DNA of 64,000 bases from Saprospiraceae bacterium (GTDB lineage Bacteria > Bacteroidota > Bacteroidia > Chitinophagales > Saprospiraceae): the NCBI GenBank assembly GCA_026982695.1, contig JALSGS010000006.1:52534-116533 (forward strand). Reading direction: 5' to 3'. The notes under the pieces are model-generated. The model made no database searches. It was not told the DNA's origin and saw nothing but the letters and a program-made list of their open reading frames with translations. Numbering within the stretch: the stretch's first letter is position 1; each line of letters begins with the position of its first letter. Made by a program: the position numbers and the translations under genes. This document shows, piece after piece, positions 1 through 8,254 of the stretch.

Positions 1-1
1 T

Positions 2-1321
2 CTCTTGCCTGCTTTTGACTACGACTTAGCACACTCGGGTAAAGGCAAGAGTCATGGTTGGACGTTCTTCACCAGCTATAATACGGAGCAGAAATATTCC
101 CTATTGGAGGTGGCTGCTTCTCAGCGAGATAAGGATTTTATTGCTGCTGTGAACTGGAAAAAGGCTGAGGAATATTTGGCCCAAGGTAAGTACCACGAGG
201 TGCCTGCGCGCTACGCGGTAAACCGCTACTCGGATGAAACGCATATGGCTACCTCTACCATCAAAGAGAAGGTGAAGGTACTCATTCCTGAAGAGTGCCC
301 TGGATTGGTGTACTTTCTACCTACACCCAAATCGCCACATGGGGTAGATGTAGATCCCACTGGCGAATACATTATTGGTAATGGCAAGTTGTCGGCTGAT
401 CTGACGGTGCACAGTTTCACTAAGATGATGCAAGCAATACAGAATGAGTCGTTTGAAACGGTAATTGAAGGAATTCCCGTGCTCAAGTATGAAGATGTAG
501 TGGCAGGTGTAGTAAAAGAAGCGGGATTGGGGCCACTTCACACTGAATTTGACGACAGAGGTTATGGTTATACTTCTTTCTTTATTAGTTCGGAGGTAGT
601 AAAGTGGAAAGTAGGCACATGGGAGGTGGTGGATCGTGCGCCTACGTTCTACTCTATCGGCCATTTAATGATCCCAGGTGGCGATACGCGTAAGCCACAA
701 GGTAAATATCTAGTGGCACTTAACAAGATTACAAAAGATCGCTACCTTCCGACTGGCCCTGAGCTGTGTCATGCTGCGCAGTTATACGACATCTCTGGTG
801 ACAAAATGGAGCTACTGCTCGACTTTCCGACACTGGGTGAGCCTCACTATGCGCAAGGCATTTCGGCCGATCGCATTATACCACGCCAGAAGAAGTTTTT
901 CAAGTTGGAAGAGAATGCACACCCATATTCAGCAAAGGGTGAAAAAGAGACCCGCGTGGAACGCAAAGGCGATGAAGTACATGTATACATGACGACGATA
1001 CGTAGCCACTTTGCACCTGACAATATTGAGGGCATCAAGGTAGGTGACAAGGTGTACTTCCACGTCACCAATCTGGAACAAGACTGGGATGTGCCGCATG
1101 GCTTTGCCATAATGGGGGCAAATAATGCAGAATTGCTAGTCATGCCAGGTCAGACTGAAACACTGTTGTGGGAGCCCAAGGCTGAAGGAGTTTATCCGTT
1201 CTACTGCACGGACTTCTGCTCGGCACTCCACCAGGAGATGCAAGGTTACGTGCGCGTCTCGCCGCGCAATGCCGATGTGGCTTTGAAATGGTGGCTTGGT
1301 GAAGAGGAGCCTGTCCAGTAG
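2..1321 (+). CDS. nosZ: Nitrous-oxide reductase, C-terminal two thirds (5' end outside window)
   Basis: Reduces N2O to N2 in the periplasm, the last step of denitrification. The frame is open to the left edge, so the start and probably about 200 residues are missing; the TTG at base 5 is not a true start. Counting residues from base 5, the C-terminal cupredoxin domain carries the CuA ligands H365, C401, C405, H409 and M412 (CTDFCSALHQEM). Histidines in the contexts SPHGVD, GPLHTE and GEPHYA fit the CuZ-binding beta-propeller. The neighbours (four-helix protein, nosL, nosD, nosF, nosY) fit the Bacteroidota clade II type; clade membership is inferred because the signal peptide lies outside. Followed by a strong hairpin at 1352-1377. 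Confidence 0.96.
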   Translation, partial: LLPAFDYDLAHSGKGKSHGWTFFTSYNTEQKYSLLEVAASQRDKDFIAAVNWKKAEEYLAQGKYHEVPARYAVNRYSDETHMATSTIKEKVKVLIPEECPGLVYFLPTPKSPHGVDVDPTGEYIIGNGKLSADLTVHSFTKMMQAIQNESFETVIEGIPVLKYEDVVAGVVKEAGLGPLHTEFDDRGYGYTSFFISSEVVKWKVGTWEVVDRAPTFYSIGHLMIPGGDTRKPQGKYLVALNKITKDRYLPTGPELCHAAQLYDISGDKMELLLDFPTLGEPHYAQGISADRIIPRQKKFFKLEENAHPYSAKGEKETRVERKGDEVHVYMTTIRSHFAPDNIEGIKVGDKVYFHVTNLEQDWDVPHGFAIMGANNAELLVMPGQTETLLWEPKAEGVYPFYCTDFCSALHQEMQGYVRVSPRNADVALKWWLGEEEPVQ

Positions 1322-1351
1322 TGAGCAATCAACTTCAGGTTTTTCAACGTG

Positions 1352-1377
1352 GCTGGAGCAGCTTGGGCTGCTCCGGC
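1352..1377 (+). terminator. Intercistronic hairpin after nosZ
   Basis: An 11-base stem (1352-1362 with 1367-1377, one G-T pair) closes a TTGG loop 30 bases after the nosZ stop. Only a weak TCTTT follows. It may be a partial terminator or may protect the nosZ 3' end, giving more nosZ than downstream message. Confidence 0.55.
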
Positions 1378-1409
1378 TCTTTCCAACACTTCTTTAAAAC
1401 CAGTTATTT

Positions 1410-2042
1410 ATGAAACGGCTGCCTCAAGTGCTAATGCTACTCGCTGCCCTGTTGTTGGTCAGTTTGTTTGTGTGGCCTATGTGGCGCATTACGTTGGTTG
1501 CCCCCCAGTATCCTTCCGGAGTGACGATGTATATCTACATCAATAAGATTGGTGGCGAACATGAAAGTACGTTGCAGAATATCAACATCCTCAATCACTA
1601 TGTAGGCATGAAGCCCATCGAACCTGAGGCTATACCCGAGTTGAGATACTTCCCATGGGTAGTGTGGAGCATGATTGCCTTAGGGTTGTTAGCTGCAGCC
1701 CTCAATAGGCGATGGGCTTTTTTTGCATGGGCTTCGCTGATGCTAGTTTTGGCGGCAGCCGGTATTTATGACTTTTATCTGTGGGAATACGACTATGGAC
1801 ACAACCTCAGCCCCAATGCACCGATCAAGATCCCAGGAGCATCGTATCAGCCCCCACTTATAGGGACGAAGGCCATATTGAACTTTGTAGCTACCTCCAT
1901 GCCTCACATATCGGGTTATTTGGTCGGTATAGCTATTCTTTTGGCATGGGTGGCGTGGTGGTTAAAAGGAAAAATAGAAGCTGATGAAAAAGTTGTGGAT
2001 CGCGCTGTGCAGCCTGATCTCCGCATGCAGTCCATCGCCTAA
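1410..2042 (+). CDS. Four-helix membrane protein of the nos cluster (NosB-like position)
   Basis: A 210-residue inner-membrane protein of unknown exact function. Hydrophobic segments lie at about residues 5-23, 80-98, 104-123 and 164-185, with an outward loop between helices 1 and 2 that holds INILNHYVGMKPIEPE. Clade II nos clusters commonly encode a four-helix protein called NosB next to nosZ. I place this gene in that slot by topology and position, not by recognised sequence. It lies 88 bases after nosZ, and its last 59 bases overlap the start of nosL in another frame, so the two are probably translationally coupled. Confidence 0.75.
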   Translation: MKRLPQVLMLLAALLLVSLFVWPMWRITLVAPQYPSGVTMYIYINKIGGEHESTLQNINILNHYVGMKPIEPEAIPELRYFPWVVWSMIALGLLAAALNRRWAFFAWASLMLVLAAAGIYDFYLWEYDYGHNLSPNAPIKIPGASYQPPLIGTKAILNFVATSMPHISGYLVGIAILLAWVAWWLKGKIEADEKVVDRAVQPDLRMQSIA

Positions 2043-2415
2043 GCCTATCCATTATGGAGAAGCCATGTGTCATTGGTGTAAGATGACCATAGTGGATCAG
2101 CAGCATGCTGCTGAGGCAGTGACTCGAAAAGGCAAAGTATATCAATTCGACGCAATAGAATGTCTTGTGCAATATCTAGATGAGCTCGGTAATGATGATC
2201 AATTCGCTTGGCTACTAGTTAATGACTTCAACCGACCAGGTAAATTGATCGACGCACAAACTGCTACCTATTTGGTGAGTGCACAGATACCTAGTCCAAT
2301 GGGGGCCTTTTTGTCGGCCTTTGCCACGCGTGCAGAAGCGGAAGCTATGCAACAACAGAAAGGAGGGCAACTGTATGATTGGGTAGGTGCGCGGCAGTAT
2401 GTACGTCAGCGCTAA
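1984..2415 (+). CDS. nosL: NosL copper chaperone lipoprotein
   Basis: A 143-residue lipoprotein: a short hydrophobic stretch ends in the lipobox LISAC, with the lipidated Cys at about residue 15. The motif CHWCKM (about residues 29-34) is the NosL copper-binding signature, and the rest matches the NosL fold (YQFDAIECLVQYL, later SPMGAFLSAF). NosL delivers Cu(I) for assembly of the NosZ copper centres. The ATG at 1984 puts the whole signal peptide inside the 3' end of the upstream membrane-protein gene (59-base overlap). No later Met gives an export signal, so this start is favoured. Confidence 0.92.
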   Translation: MKKLWIALCSLISACSPSPKPIHYGEAMCHWCKMTIVDQQHAAEAVTRKGKVYQFDAIECLVQYLDELGNDDQFAWLLVNDFNRPGKLIDAQTATYLVSAQIPSPMGAFLSAFATRAEAEAMQQQKGGQLYDWVGARQYVRQR

Positions 2416-2486
2416 CATGATAAGTGCCTCAGCATATCTGTGTGGACCGTTGCTGTGTATTGTTCCACCTTCAAAAAACGACAACC

Positions 2487-3056
2487 ATGAAGCAACAACT
2501 GAGTTTGTTTCTCGTGCTGGGCATCGCATCAGTTTGGTTTTTGACTGCTTGTCAGTCAGATAAGGGGGACGAACGTGCTGCAGCAACTGCCCCTACTGTC
2601 CGTATGAAAGGGCAATCTGCCGTGATAGATCCGGACTCGAAACCCAACATTCTCCAAATAGCCCTCAATTCGCCTGATCATACGACACTGGTCGAGGCAG
2701 TGAAAGCAGCTCAGTTAGAAGATGTGTTGACCAATGCCGGGCCCTTAACGGTGTTTGCACCTACTAATGAAGCTTTTGCACAGCTGCCACAAGGCACATT
2801 GGAAGAGCTGCTCAAACCTGAAAACAAGCAGACTTTGGCGCGCATTATCAAGTTTCATGCAGCACCGGGCAAGTTTTCCGAACAGATGCTGCGCGATGGC
2901 ATGGATTTGTTTATGGCCTCGGGCCATTATGTGAAAGTGGAAAAGAAGCCAGATGGCACTTACGTACATGGTGCTAAGATTCTAAGTACTGTGGAAGCTT
3001 CCAATGGCTTAATCCATGTAGTGGACAAGGTAATGCTGCCACCTGAATTGCAGTGA
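2487..3056 (+). CDS. Fasciclin (FAS1) domain lipoprotein
   Basis: A 189-residue lipoprotein starting at the ATG at 2487 (MKQQLSLFLVLG), lipobox LTAC with Cys20. One FAS1 domain covers about residues 55-185: TTLVEAVKAAQL, then the H1 motif LTVFAPTNEAFAQLP, and the H2 region GLIHVVDKVMLP. FAS1 domains usually mediate adhesion or scaffold contacts. Its position between nosL and nosD on the same strand suggests co-expression with N2O reductase, but the role there is unknown. A GTG 63 bases upstream is rejected because it would bury the signal peptide. A terminator-like hairpin follows. Confidence 0.88.
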   Translation: MKQQLSLFLVLGIASVWFLTACQSDKGDERAAATAPTVRMKGQSAVIDPDSKPNILQIALNSPDHTTLVEAVKAAQLEDVLTNAGPLTVFAPTNEAFAQLPQGTLEELLKPENKQTLARIIKFHAAPGKFSEQMLRDGMDLFMASGHYVKVEKKPDGTYVHGAKILSTVEASNGLIHVVDKVMLPPELQ

Positions 3057-3066
3057 GTGCTCAAAG

Positions 3067-3100
3067 GGAGAGGGACGACAGCCCTCTCCACTTTTGCTTT
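3067..3100 (+). terminator. Hairpin terminator between the fasciclin gene and nosD
   Basis: Perfect 8-base stem GGAGAGGG / CCCTCTCC (3067-3074 with 3082-3089) with a 7-base loop, followed by ACTTTTGCTTTT. It sits only 10 bases after the fasciclin stop and 30 before nosD, so it either ends a first nos transcript or attenuates read-through. Confidence 0.7.
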
Positions 3101-3129
3101 TCAAAGCTTGAGATAAAAAGCAGTGGTAT

Positions 3130-4380
3130 ATGAAGTATCTGGTCGTGTGGATGGTATGGCTATGGATTGGGCTTTGGCCATGCTCGATGAAAGGTGCCTC
3201 ATGGTGGGTATATGGTAAGTGTGAATGGACTGATATCCAATCTGCTATTGAACGAGCCGCACCCTGTGATACCGTTTGGGTGAATGGGGGCGTGTGGCGG
3301 GTAGACCACCCAATCGTAATTGACAAGCCACTCGTTGTGTTGGGGAAGAACCGACCTATAATAGATGGCGGAGGTGGTAAAGGTGATCTATTGCTCATTA
3401 CTGCTGATGATGTAGAGCTTTCGGGGTTTACCTTTCGCCATATGGGGATTAACTATGTAGAGGATGTAGCTGCCGTTCGTGCCGAAAGCGTGCGTAATGT
3501 ATACATACACCACAATGTGTTAGAGAATACCTTTTTTGCCATCTATTTAGCCCATGTACGTGGTGGAGAAGTGGCCTATAATCGCATAGTAGGCGGTGCA
3601 GTGGAAGAAAACAACTCGGGCAACGCCATCCATGCGTGGTACTGCAGTGAGTTGCGTATCCACCACAATGAAGTACAAGGGCATCGAGACGGGATTTATT
3701 TTGAGTTCGTAGATGAGAGTCGCATTTACAACAACCACAGCCATGACAATTTGCGCTATGGGCTCCACTTCATGTTTTCTGATGACGATGTGTACTATCA
3801 AAACACCTTTGCTCACAATGGCGCAGGTGTGGCGGTTATGTTCAGTCGACGCATTCACATGTGGCAAAACCGCTTTATGCACAATTGGGGAGGAGCTTCT
3901 TTTGGATTGTTGCTCAAGGAAATATATGATGCTCAAATCCAGGGCAATACATTTTCAAAGAACACCATCGGCATTTTTGTAGAGGGCTCGAATCGCATCC
4001 AGTATCGGCACAACTTATTTCGGGCCAATGGATGGGCCATTAAGATGAATGGCGGGTGTATGGACAACGTCATTACGGAGAATGAATTTGTCTACAACAC
4101 CTTCGACTTGGCTATACAAGTAGCCAATGAGTCGAATAGCTATGACCGAAATTATTGGAGTGAATATTCGGGTTATGACCTGGACCGAGATGGGGTGGGC
4201 GACGTGCCGTATCGGCCTGTGAAGCTCTTTGCTTGGGTAGTGCAACAGACACCTGAAGCCATGATTTTATTGCGCAGCCTGTTTATAGATCTACTCAACT
4301 TTTCGGAGAAAGTCAGTCCTGTACTTACCCCTGCAGCTGTGATGGACCACCAGCCACTGATGCACCCTTTGTTACAGTAG
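3130..4380 (+). CDS. nosD: NosD, periplasmic copper-centre maturation protein
   Basis: A 416-residue exported protein with a signal peptide (about residues 1-22) and a right-handed parallel beta-helix of CASH/PbH1 repeats. Successive rungs are visible as short Asn-rich turns: YIHHNVLENTFF, RIHHNEVQGHRDG, RIYNNHSHDNLRYG, VYYQNTFAHNG. NosD works with the NosFY transporter to mature the CuZ site of NosZ in the periplasm. Length matches the family. It is followed after 31 bases by nosF, the usual order. The C-terminal 40 residues (after VPYRPVKLF) are hydrophobic-rich, as in other NosD proteins. Confidence 0.94.
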   Translation: MKYLVVWMVWLWIGLWPCSMKGASWWVYGKCEWTDIQSAIERAAPCDTVWVNGGVWRVDHPIVIDKPLVVLGKNRPIIDGGGGKGDLLLITADDVELSGFTFRHMGINYVEDVAAVRAESVRNVYIHHNVLENTFFAIYLAHVRGGEVAYNRIVGGAVEENNSGNAIHAWYCSELRIHHNEVQGHRDGIYFEFVDESRIYNNHSHDNLRYGLHFMFSDDDVYYQNTFAHNGAGVAVMFSRRIHMWQNRFMHNWGGASFGLLLKEIYDAQIQGNTFSKNTIGIFVEGSNRIQYRHNLFRANGWAIKMNGGCMDNVITENEFVYNTFDLAIQVANESNSYDRNYWSEYSGYDLDRDGVGDVPYRPVKLFAWVVQQTPEAMILLRSLFIDLLNFSEKVSPVLTPAAVMDHQPLMHPLLQ

Positions 4381-4411
4381 CTAGAAAAGAGGAGTTGAAA
4401 AAACATCAATA

Positions 4412-5161
4412 ATGATTCGTATTGACCAAGTAAGTAAATCATTTGGTAAGCTCGAAGTACTCAAGGATATCTCCTGTACCTTTGAGCAACAGGGAAGGAT
4501 TGTAGCCATATTGGGCCCCAACGGTTCTGGCAAGACCACGCTTATCAAAAGCATCTTGGGGATGGTGTTGCCTGATGTTGGCGAAATCAGCGTAGTGGGC
4601 CAGCCTATTCGGGGGCGTTGGGCTTATCGCGAAGCCATCAGTTATTTGCCGCAGATTGCGCGTTTTCCAGACAATTTGCGTGTGATTGAGTTGTTGCGTA
4701 TGGTGCAAGACTTGCGCCAGCAGCCAGCACATCCCGAGCAGCTAATTAAGCGGTTTGGCCTTACCTCTCATTTGCACAAGCGCTTGTCTACCCTTTCAGG
4801 AGGTACGCGGCAGAAGGTCAACTTAGTATTAGCCTTTATGTATGATACGCCGCTACTGATATTGGATGAGCCAACTGCAGGGCTCGACCCAGTGGCCATT
4901 ATACAGCTCAAAGAGATGTTGGGGCAGGCGCGGGAAAAGGGCAAGCTCGTTCTGCTAACGACCCATATCATGCCGTTGGTGGAAGAGCTGGCTGACGAGG
5001 TGGTGTTTTTGTTGGATGGACGCATCAAGTTTCGCAATTCGATCGAGGTGCTCAAACACACTTTTAATGCAGCTAATGTAGAACAGGCTATTGCGCGCTT
5101 GTTATTAAACAGTGGGAATGCGCATCGGTCTTTGGATAGGGTCTCGTCAGTTGTTTCCTAA
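4412..5161 (+). CDS. nosF: NosF, ABC transporter ATPase for CuZ maturation
   Basis: A 249-residue cytoplasmic ABC ATPase. Walker A is GPNGSGKTT at residues 35-43, the signature loop is LSGGTRQKVN, and Walker B with the catalytic Glu is LLILDEPTAGLD, followed by a TTHIMP switch His. It pairs with the NosY permease and NosD; the complex supports sulfur and copper insertion into NosZ. It lies between nosD and nosY on one strand with short gaps, so an operon is likely. Confidence 0.94.
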   Translation: MIRIDQVSKSFGKLEVLKDISCTFEQQGRIVAILGPNGSGKTTLIKSILGMVLPDVGEISVVGQPIRGRWAYREAISYLPQIARFPDNLRVIELLRMVQDLRQQPAHPEQLIKRFGLTSHLHKRLSTLSGGTRQKVNLVLAFMYDTPLLILDEPTAGLDPVAIIQLKEMLGQAREKGKLVLLTTHIMPLVEELADEVVFLLDGRIKFRNSIEVLKHTFNAANVEQAIARLLLNSGNAHRSLDRVSSVVS

Positions 5162-5211
5162 GGGTTTCAAAATAGTGGTAGTAGTTTGGCATGTTCCATA
5201 AAAAGGTCATT

Positions 5212-5994
5212 ATGATTAAAATACTGAAATACACGCTTTTTGATTTATTGCGTAGCCGCTCACTGTTGTTTTATTTGGCTTTTTACTTAGCTTTTACTTT
5301 TGGTCTATTTGGTTTGAGTGCTGACATCCAGAAGGTACTTATAAGCATGATGAATGTGATGCTCATTTTGGTGCCCCTTATTTCCACCATGTTAGGCGTA
5401 ATGTATTACTACAACTCGCGCGAATTTACTGAGCTGCTATTGGCACAGCCCATTCGGCGGCGTGATATTTTTCTCGGTCAGTTTATGGGGTTGTCCGGTT
5501 CTATGGCAATGGCTTTAGTTGTAGGTGTAGGGCTACCCTTTGTGTGGTTTGGTGTGGGGACTTCGCCTTTTTTCGTGCAATTTTTAATCTTGCTGGGGAG
5601 TGGCGTGGTGTTGACGTTCATTTTTTGTGCTTTGGCCTTTTTCATTGCATTGCGCAATGAGGACCGCATACGCGGCTTTGGCTTGGCCATTCTCGTGTGG
5701 TTAGTATTTGCCATTGTCTATGATGGGGTGTTTTTGCTGGCCTTAGCTTTGTGGAGTGATTACCCATTGGAAAAATTTGCTTTGGCTACTTCATTGCTAA
5801 ATCCCATTGATCTTTCTCGCATTCTCATCATGTTACAACTCGATATAGCTGCCTTAATGGGCTTTACTGGAGCGGTGTTTAAGAAATTTCTGGGCACGGC
5901 TTTGGGCAGTGCAGTAGCAGTAGGGGTGTTAGTACTCTGGGTATTGGGGCCTTTAGCAGCAATTCATGCCGTGGCAGCGCGAAAAGATTTTTGA
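5212..5994 (+). CDS. nosY: NosY, ABC permease subunit
   Basis: A 260-residue inner-membrane protein with about six hydrophobic helices, family NosY/ABC-2 type. The characteristic N-terminal region (LFDLLRSRSLLFYLAFYLAFT) and the cytoplasmic motif FTELLLAQPIRRRDIFLGQ are present. I chose the ATG at 5212 (MIKILKYTL) because an AAGG stretch lies just upstream and family proteins begin close to this point; the in-frame ATG at 5191 adds seven residues. It forms the transporter with NosF. The ric gene begins 52 bases downstream. Confidence 0.92.
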   Translation: MIKILKYTLFDLLRSRSLLFYLAFYLAFTFGLFGLSADIQKVLISMMNVMLILVPLISTMLGVMYYYNSREFTELLLAQPIRRRDIFLGQFMGLSGSMAMALVVGVGLPFVWFGVGTSPFFVQFLILLGSGVVLTFIFCALAFFIALRNEDRIRGFGLAILVWLVFAIVYDGVFLLALALWSDYPLEKFALATSLLNPIDLSRILIMLQLDIAALMGFTGAVFKKFLGTALGSAVAVGVLVLWVLGPLAAIHAVAARKDF

Positions 5995-6046
5995 GCTTTT
6001 AGAAGCATATGTATTCACATCGAAAAATACAGTGAATTGGCGATTT

Positions 6047-6772
6047 ATGGAAATAGATTTGGAAAATCAGACGGTAGCGCAAATTGTCGGTGCGCACTAT
6101 CGCACAGCCGAGGTATTTCGGCGGTATGGTATCGATTTTTGCTGTGGTGGTCAGGCCAAGGTGGCCGATGTATGCAGGCGCAAGGGCATTGATCTGGCTC
6201 AGCTACAGGCTGAGCTTGAAGATGTGCTGGAGCAGCCGCTTGCTCCTCAGGAGGATTTTGCCTCTTGGTCGCCAAAGCTGCTAATTGACTACATTGAGGA
6301 ACGCCACCATACTTACGTGCGTCAAAAGTTGCCCCTCCTTTTGCAGTATAGCAAAAAGGTAGCCAAAGTGCATGGCCATGGGCATCCAGAAGTGATTGCT
6401 CTAGCAAAATGGATAAGTGCATTAGCGGACGAACTTGAAGCCCACTTGGAAAAAGAAGAGCGAGAATTGTTTCCCTATGTACGCCAGTTGGTACAAGCCT
6501 ATCGGGAAGGTCAGGCATCGCCAGCTGTGTCTTCTGACCACTTGGAGCACCCACTTGCTGCGATGCGCGCTGAGCACGAGCATGCTGGAAGTTTAATGCA
6601 AAAGATGCGTCAGCTCACTGATGGATTTACCCCGCCTGAATATGCTTGTAATACCTGGAGGGTGCTCTATCAGTTGCTCGAAGAGTTTGAACGAGATTTG
6701 CATCAACACGTTCATTTAGAGAACAACTTGCTGTTCCCCAAGGCAGCATCTTTGGCGCAAGCACTTGTTTGA
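6047..6772 (+). CDS. ric: Ric/ScdA di-iron protein, repair of iron centres
   Basis: A 241-residue cytoplasmic protein. The N-terminal ScdA_N (DUF542) domain holds the signature YGIDFCCGG with C32 and C33. The C-terminal hemerythrin-like domain has the His and Glu ligands of a di-iron site (IEERHHTYV, HGHGHPEV, LEAHLEKEERELFPYV, EHEHAG, HQHVHLENNLLFP). Ric repairs iron-sulfur clusters damaged by nitric oxide and oxidants, which suits its place at the end of a denitrification cluster. I prefer the ATG at 6047; an in-frame ATG at 5966 would overlap nosY and add 27 residues unlike the family. Confidence 0.9.
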   Translation: MEIDLENQTVAQIVGAHYRTAEVFRRYGIDFCCGGQAKVADVCRRKGIDLAQLQAELEDVLEQPLAPQEDFASWSPKLLIDYIEERHHTYVRQKLPLLLQYSKKVAKVHGHGHPEVIALAKWISALADELEAHLEKEERELFPYVRQLVQAYREGQASPAVSSDHLEHPLAAMRAEHEHAGSLMQKMRQLTDGFTPPEYACNTWRVLYQLLEEFERDLHQHVHLENNLLFPKAASLAQALV

Positions 6773-6804
6773 AGTACAGCTTTTATGTGCATATATTGGT
6801 CGGT

Positions 6805-6840
6805 GCCCTGCACATTGTGCGGGGCGCTGTGTTATTATGT
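6805..6840 (+). terminator. Possible terminator of the nos-ric cluster
   Basis: A 9-base stem (6805-6813 with 6817-6825, one G-T pair) with a 3-base loop. The following bases are GCTGTGTTATTATGT, only moderately T-rich. The rest of 6773-7020 shows no gene. Confidence 0.4.
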
Positions 6841-6971
6841 GAGTCAGAATAGCAGCCGTAGCGTAGTGTGTCATCCTGATATAGCCAGCCAGCTTGCGCT
6901 TTGAATCAGTGATTTTGTTTGGCCCTCTGTATTTGATGCCCTACACTGACAACTCTTTGGGCTGTGGAGCG

Positions 6972-6999
6972 TTTGCAACAAGTGATTTGACTATTTTTG
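6972..6999 (+). promoter_or_regulatory. Possible promoter of the small His-rich gene
   Basis: TTTG at 6972-6975 and TATTTTTG at 6992-6999 fit the Bacteroidota boxes, but the 16-base gap is shorter than usual. Confidence 0.3.
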
Positions 7000-7020
7000 C
7001 TGCCCAATTTCTTGTTTGCC

Positions 7021-7356
7021 ATGCAAATTGTCCATAGAAATAGCTGTTTTCATACCACCTTGCGTACCATAGCTGTGTTAGCCATGGTATCGGTATTGTG
7101 GTCGGGCAGTGGGCTGCAGTGGTGGATGGCTGTTTTGCACGGCAACTATGAAATGATGTCTTGGTGTGTAACAGAGGAGACGGACAACCATGAAGATCAC
7201 CACGAGCACAAAGATTATGACCTGAAAATTTTATTGGAGGTAGTGAAGACAGGACGGGAAGCTGAGTGTCAGATCCGGATTAAGCCTATCGTCGATCTTT
7301 TTCTTTTGTCTTCTTGCGAAGGTGAAGTGCTTACGCCACCACCTGAATGTGCTTGA
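7021..7356 (+). CDS. Small membrane-anchored or exported protein with a His-rich stretch
   Basis: 111 residues from the ATG at 7021. I do not recognise the family. A hydrophobic segment lies at about residues 20-40 (TIAVLAMVSVLWSGSGLQWWMAVL), then an acidic and His-rich linker NHEDHHEHKDYD that could bind a metal, then a short mixed region with two Cys. Small proteins of this build occur near metal-handling genes in Bacteroidota, so a role in metal sensing or delivery is a guess. It is flanked by a weak promoter and a good terminator, so it looks like a one-gene unit. A TTG eight codons upstream overlaps the -7 box and is less likely. Confidence 0.55.
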   Translation: MQIVHRNSCFHTTLRTIAVLAMVSVLWSGSGLQWWMAVLHGNYEMMSWCVTEETDNHEDHHEHKDYDLKILLEVVKTGREAECQIRIKPIVDLFLLSSCEGEVLTPPPECA

Positions 7357-7373
7357 CCTTTCCCCTCTACGTG

Positions 7374-7396
7374 CTCCTGTTCACAGGAGGTTTTTT
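7374..7396 (+). terminator. Terminator after the small His-rich gene
   Basis: Stem CTCCTG / CAGGAG around 7374-7389 with a short loop, followed directly by GTTTTTT. Confidence 0.7.
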
Positions 7397-7483
7397 CCAT
7401 TTTTAGGATTATGCATGCTGTATCTAGGCTGGATGCAGGCAAGTGAATGTCGTTTGTTTTTCTAAAAAAAAAGATAAATCATT

Positions 7484-8155
7484 ATGAGTCAAATAGATCT
7501 TTCCACCCCTCTTCAAATGACAGCTGAACTGCAAAAACACATTACGCCTGAGCTGGCTTTGGAGCTACTCAAGTCGGGGAATGCACGCTTTGTAGCAGGT
7601 CAGCCCTTCGATCGCGACCTGCTAGAGCAGGTAGCTCAGACAGCTAGTGGCCAATACCCATTTGCCATTGTGCTGAGTTGTATTGATTCACGTATTCCTA
7701 CAGAGATCATTTTTGATCAGGGAATTGGCGATATTTTCAATGCCCGCATTGCTGGCAACTTCGTCAATCGCGACATTTTGGGCAGCATGGAATTTGCTTG
7801 TGCGGTAGCCGGCTCACGTCTCATTGTAGTGATGGGGCACACTTCCTGTGGTGCGGTGAAGGGCGCTTGTGATGGTGTGACGCTGGGCAATCTCACTGAT
7901 ATGTTGAAGGCTCTAGAACCAGCTGTAGCTCAGACGCCTACAGCACCTGGTGAAGATCGCAGTTCGAAAAACAAGGACTTCGTCAATCGCGTAGCTCAAA
8001 CGAATGTGCAACTAACCATGCAAAGCATTTTGGATGAGAGCGAGGTGTTGCGAGGGCTATACGAATCAGGCCGTATTGGCTTGGTAGGAGCTATGTATGA
8101 TGTAGCTACGGGTAAAGTGCATTTCGATACTTTACAGGTAAAAGCCGCTGTCTGA
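7484..8155 (+). CDS. Beta-class carbonic anhydrase
   Basis: A 223-residue zinc enzyme that interconverts CO2 and bicarbonate in the cytoplasm. The zinc ligands are visible: C66 and D68 with R70 in CIDSR, then H119 and C122 in GHTSCGAVKGA. Length and motifs fit prokaryotic beta carbonic anhydrases. A SulP transporter starts 99 bases downstream on the same strand, a common pairing for bicarbonate uptake, so the pair probably manages inorganic carbon or pH. The start follows an A-rich leader without a Shine-Dalgarno sequence, as usual in this phylum. Confidence 0.95.
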   Translation: MSQIDLSTPLQMTAELQKHITPELALELLKSGNARFVAGQPFDRDLLEQVAQTASGQYPFAIVLSCIDSRIPTEIIFDQGIGDIFNARIAGNFVNRDILGSMEFACAVAGSRLIVVMGHTSCGAVKGACDGVTLGNLTDMLKALEPAVAQTPTAPGEDRSSKNKDFVNRVAQTNVQLTMQSILDESEVLRGLYESGRIGLVGAMYDVATGKVHFDTLQVKAAV

Positions 8156-8254
8156 TTGGGATATTTTCATGTGATTGTTCGATTATCTTTTTGTTTGCTG
8201 TAATCGGATCTCTGTGCAGTCAATAGGAGGTATTATTTCAAAAATAAATGGGCT

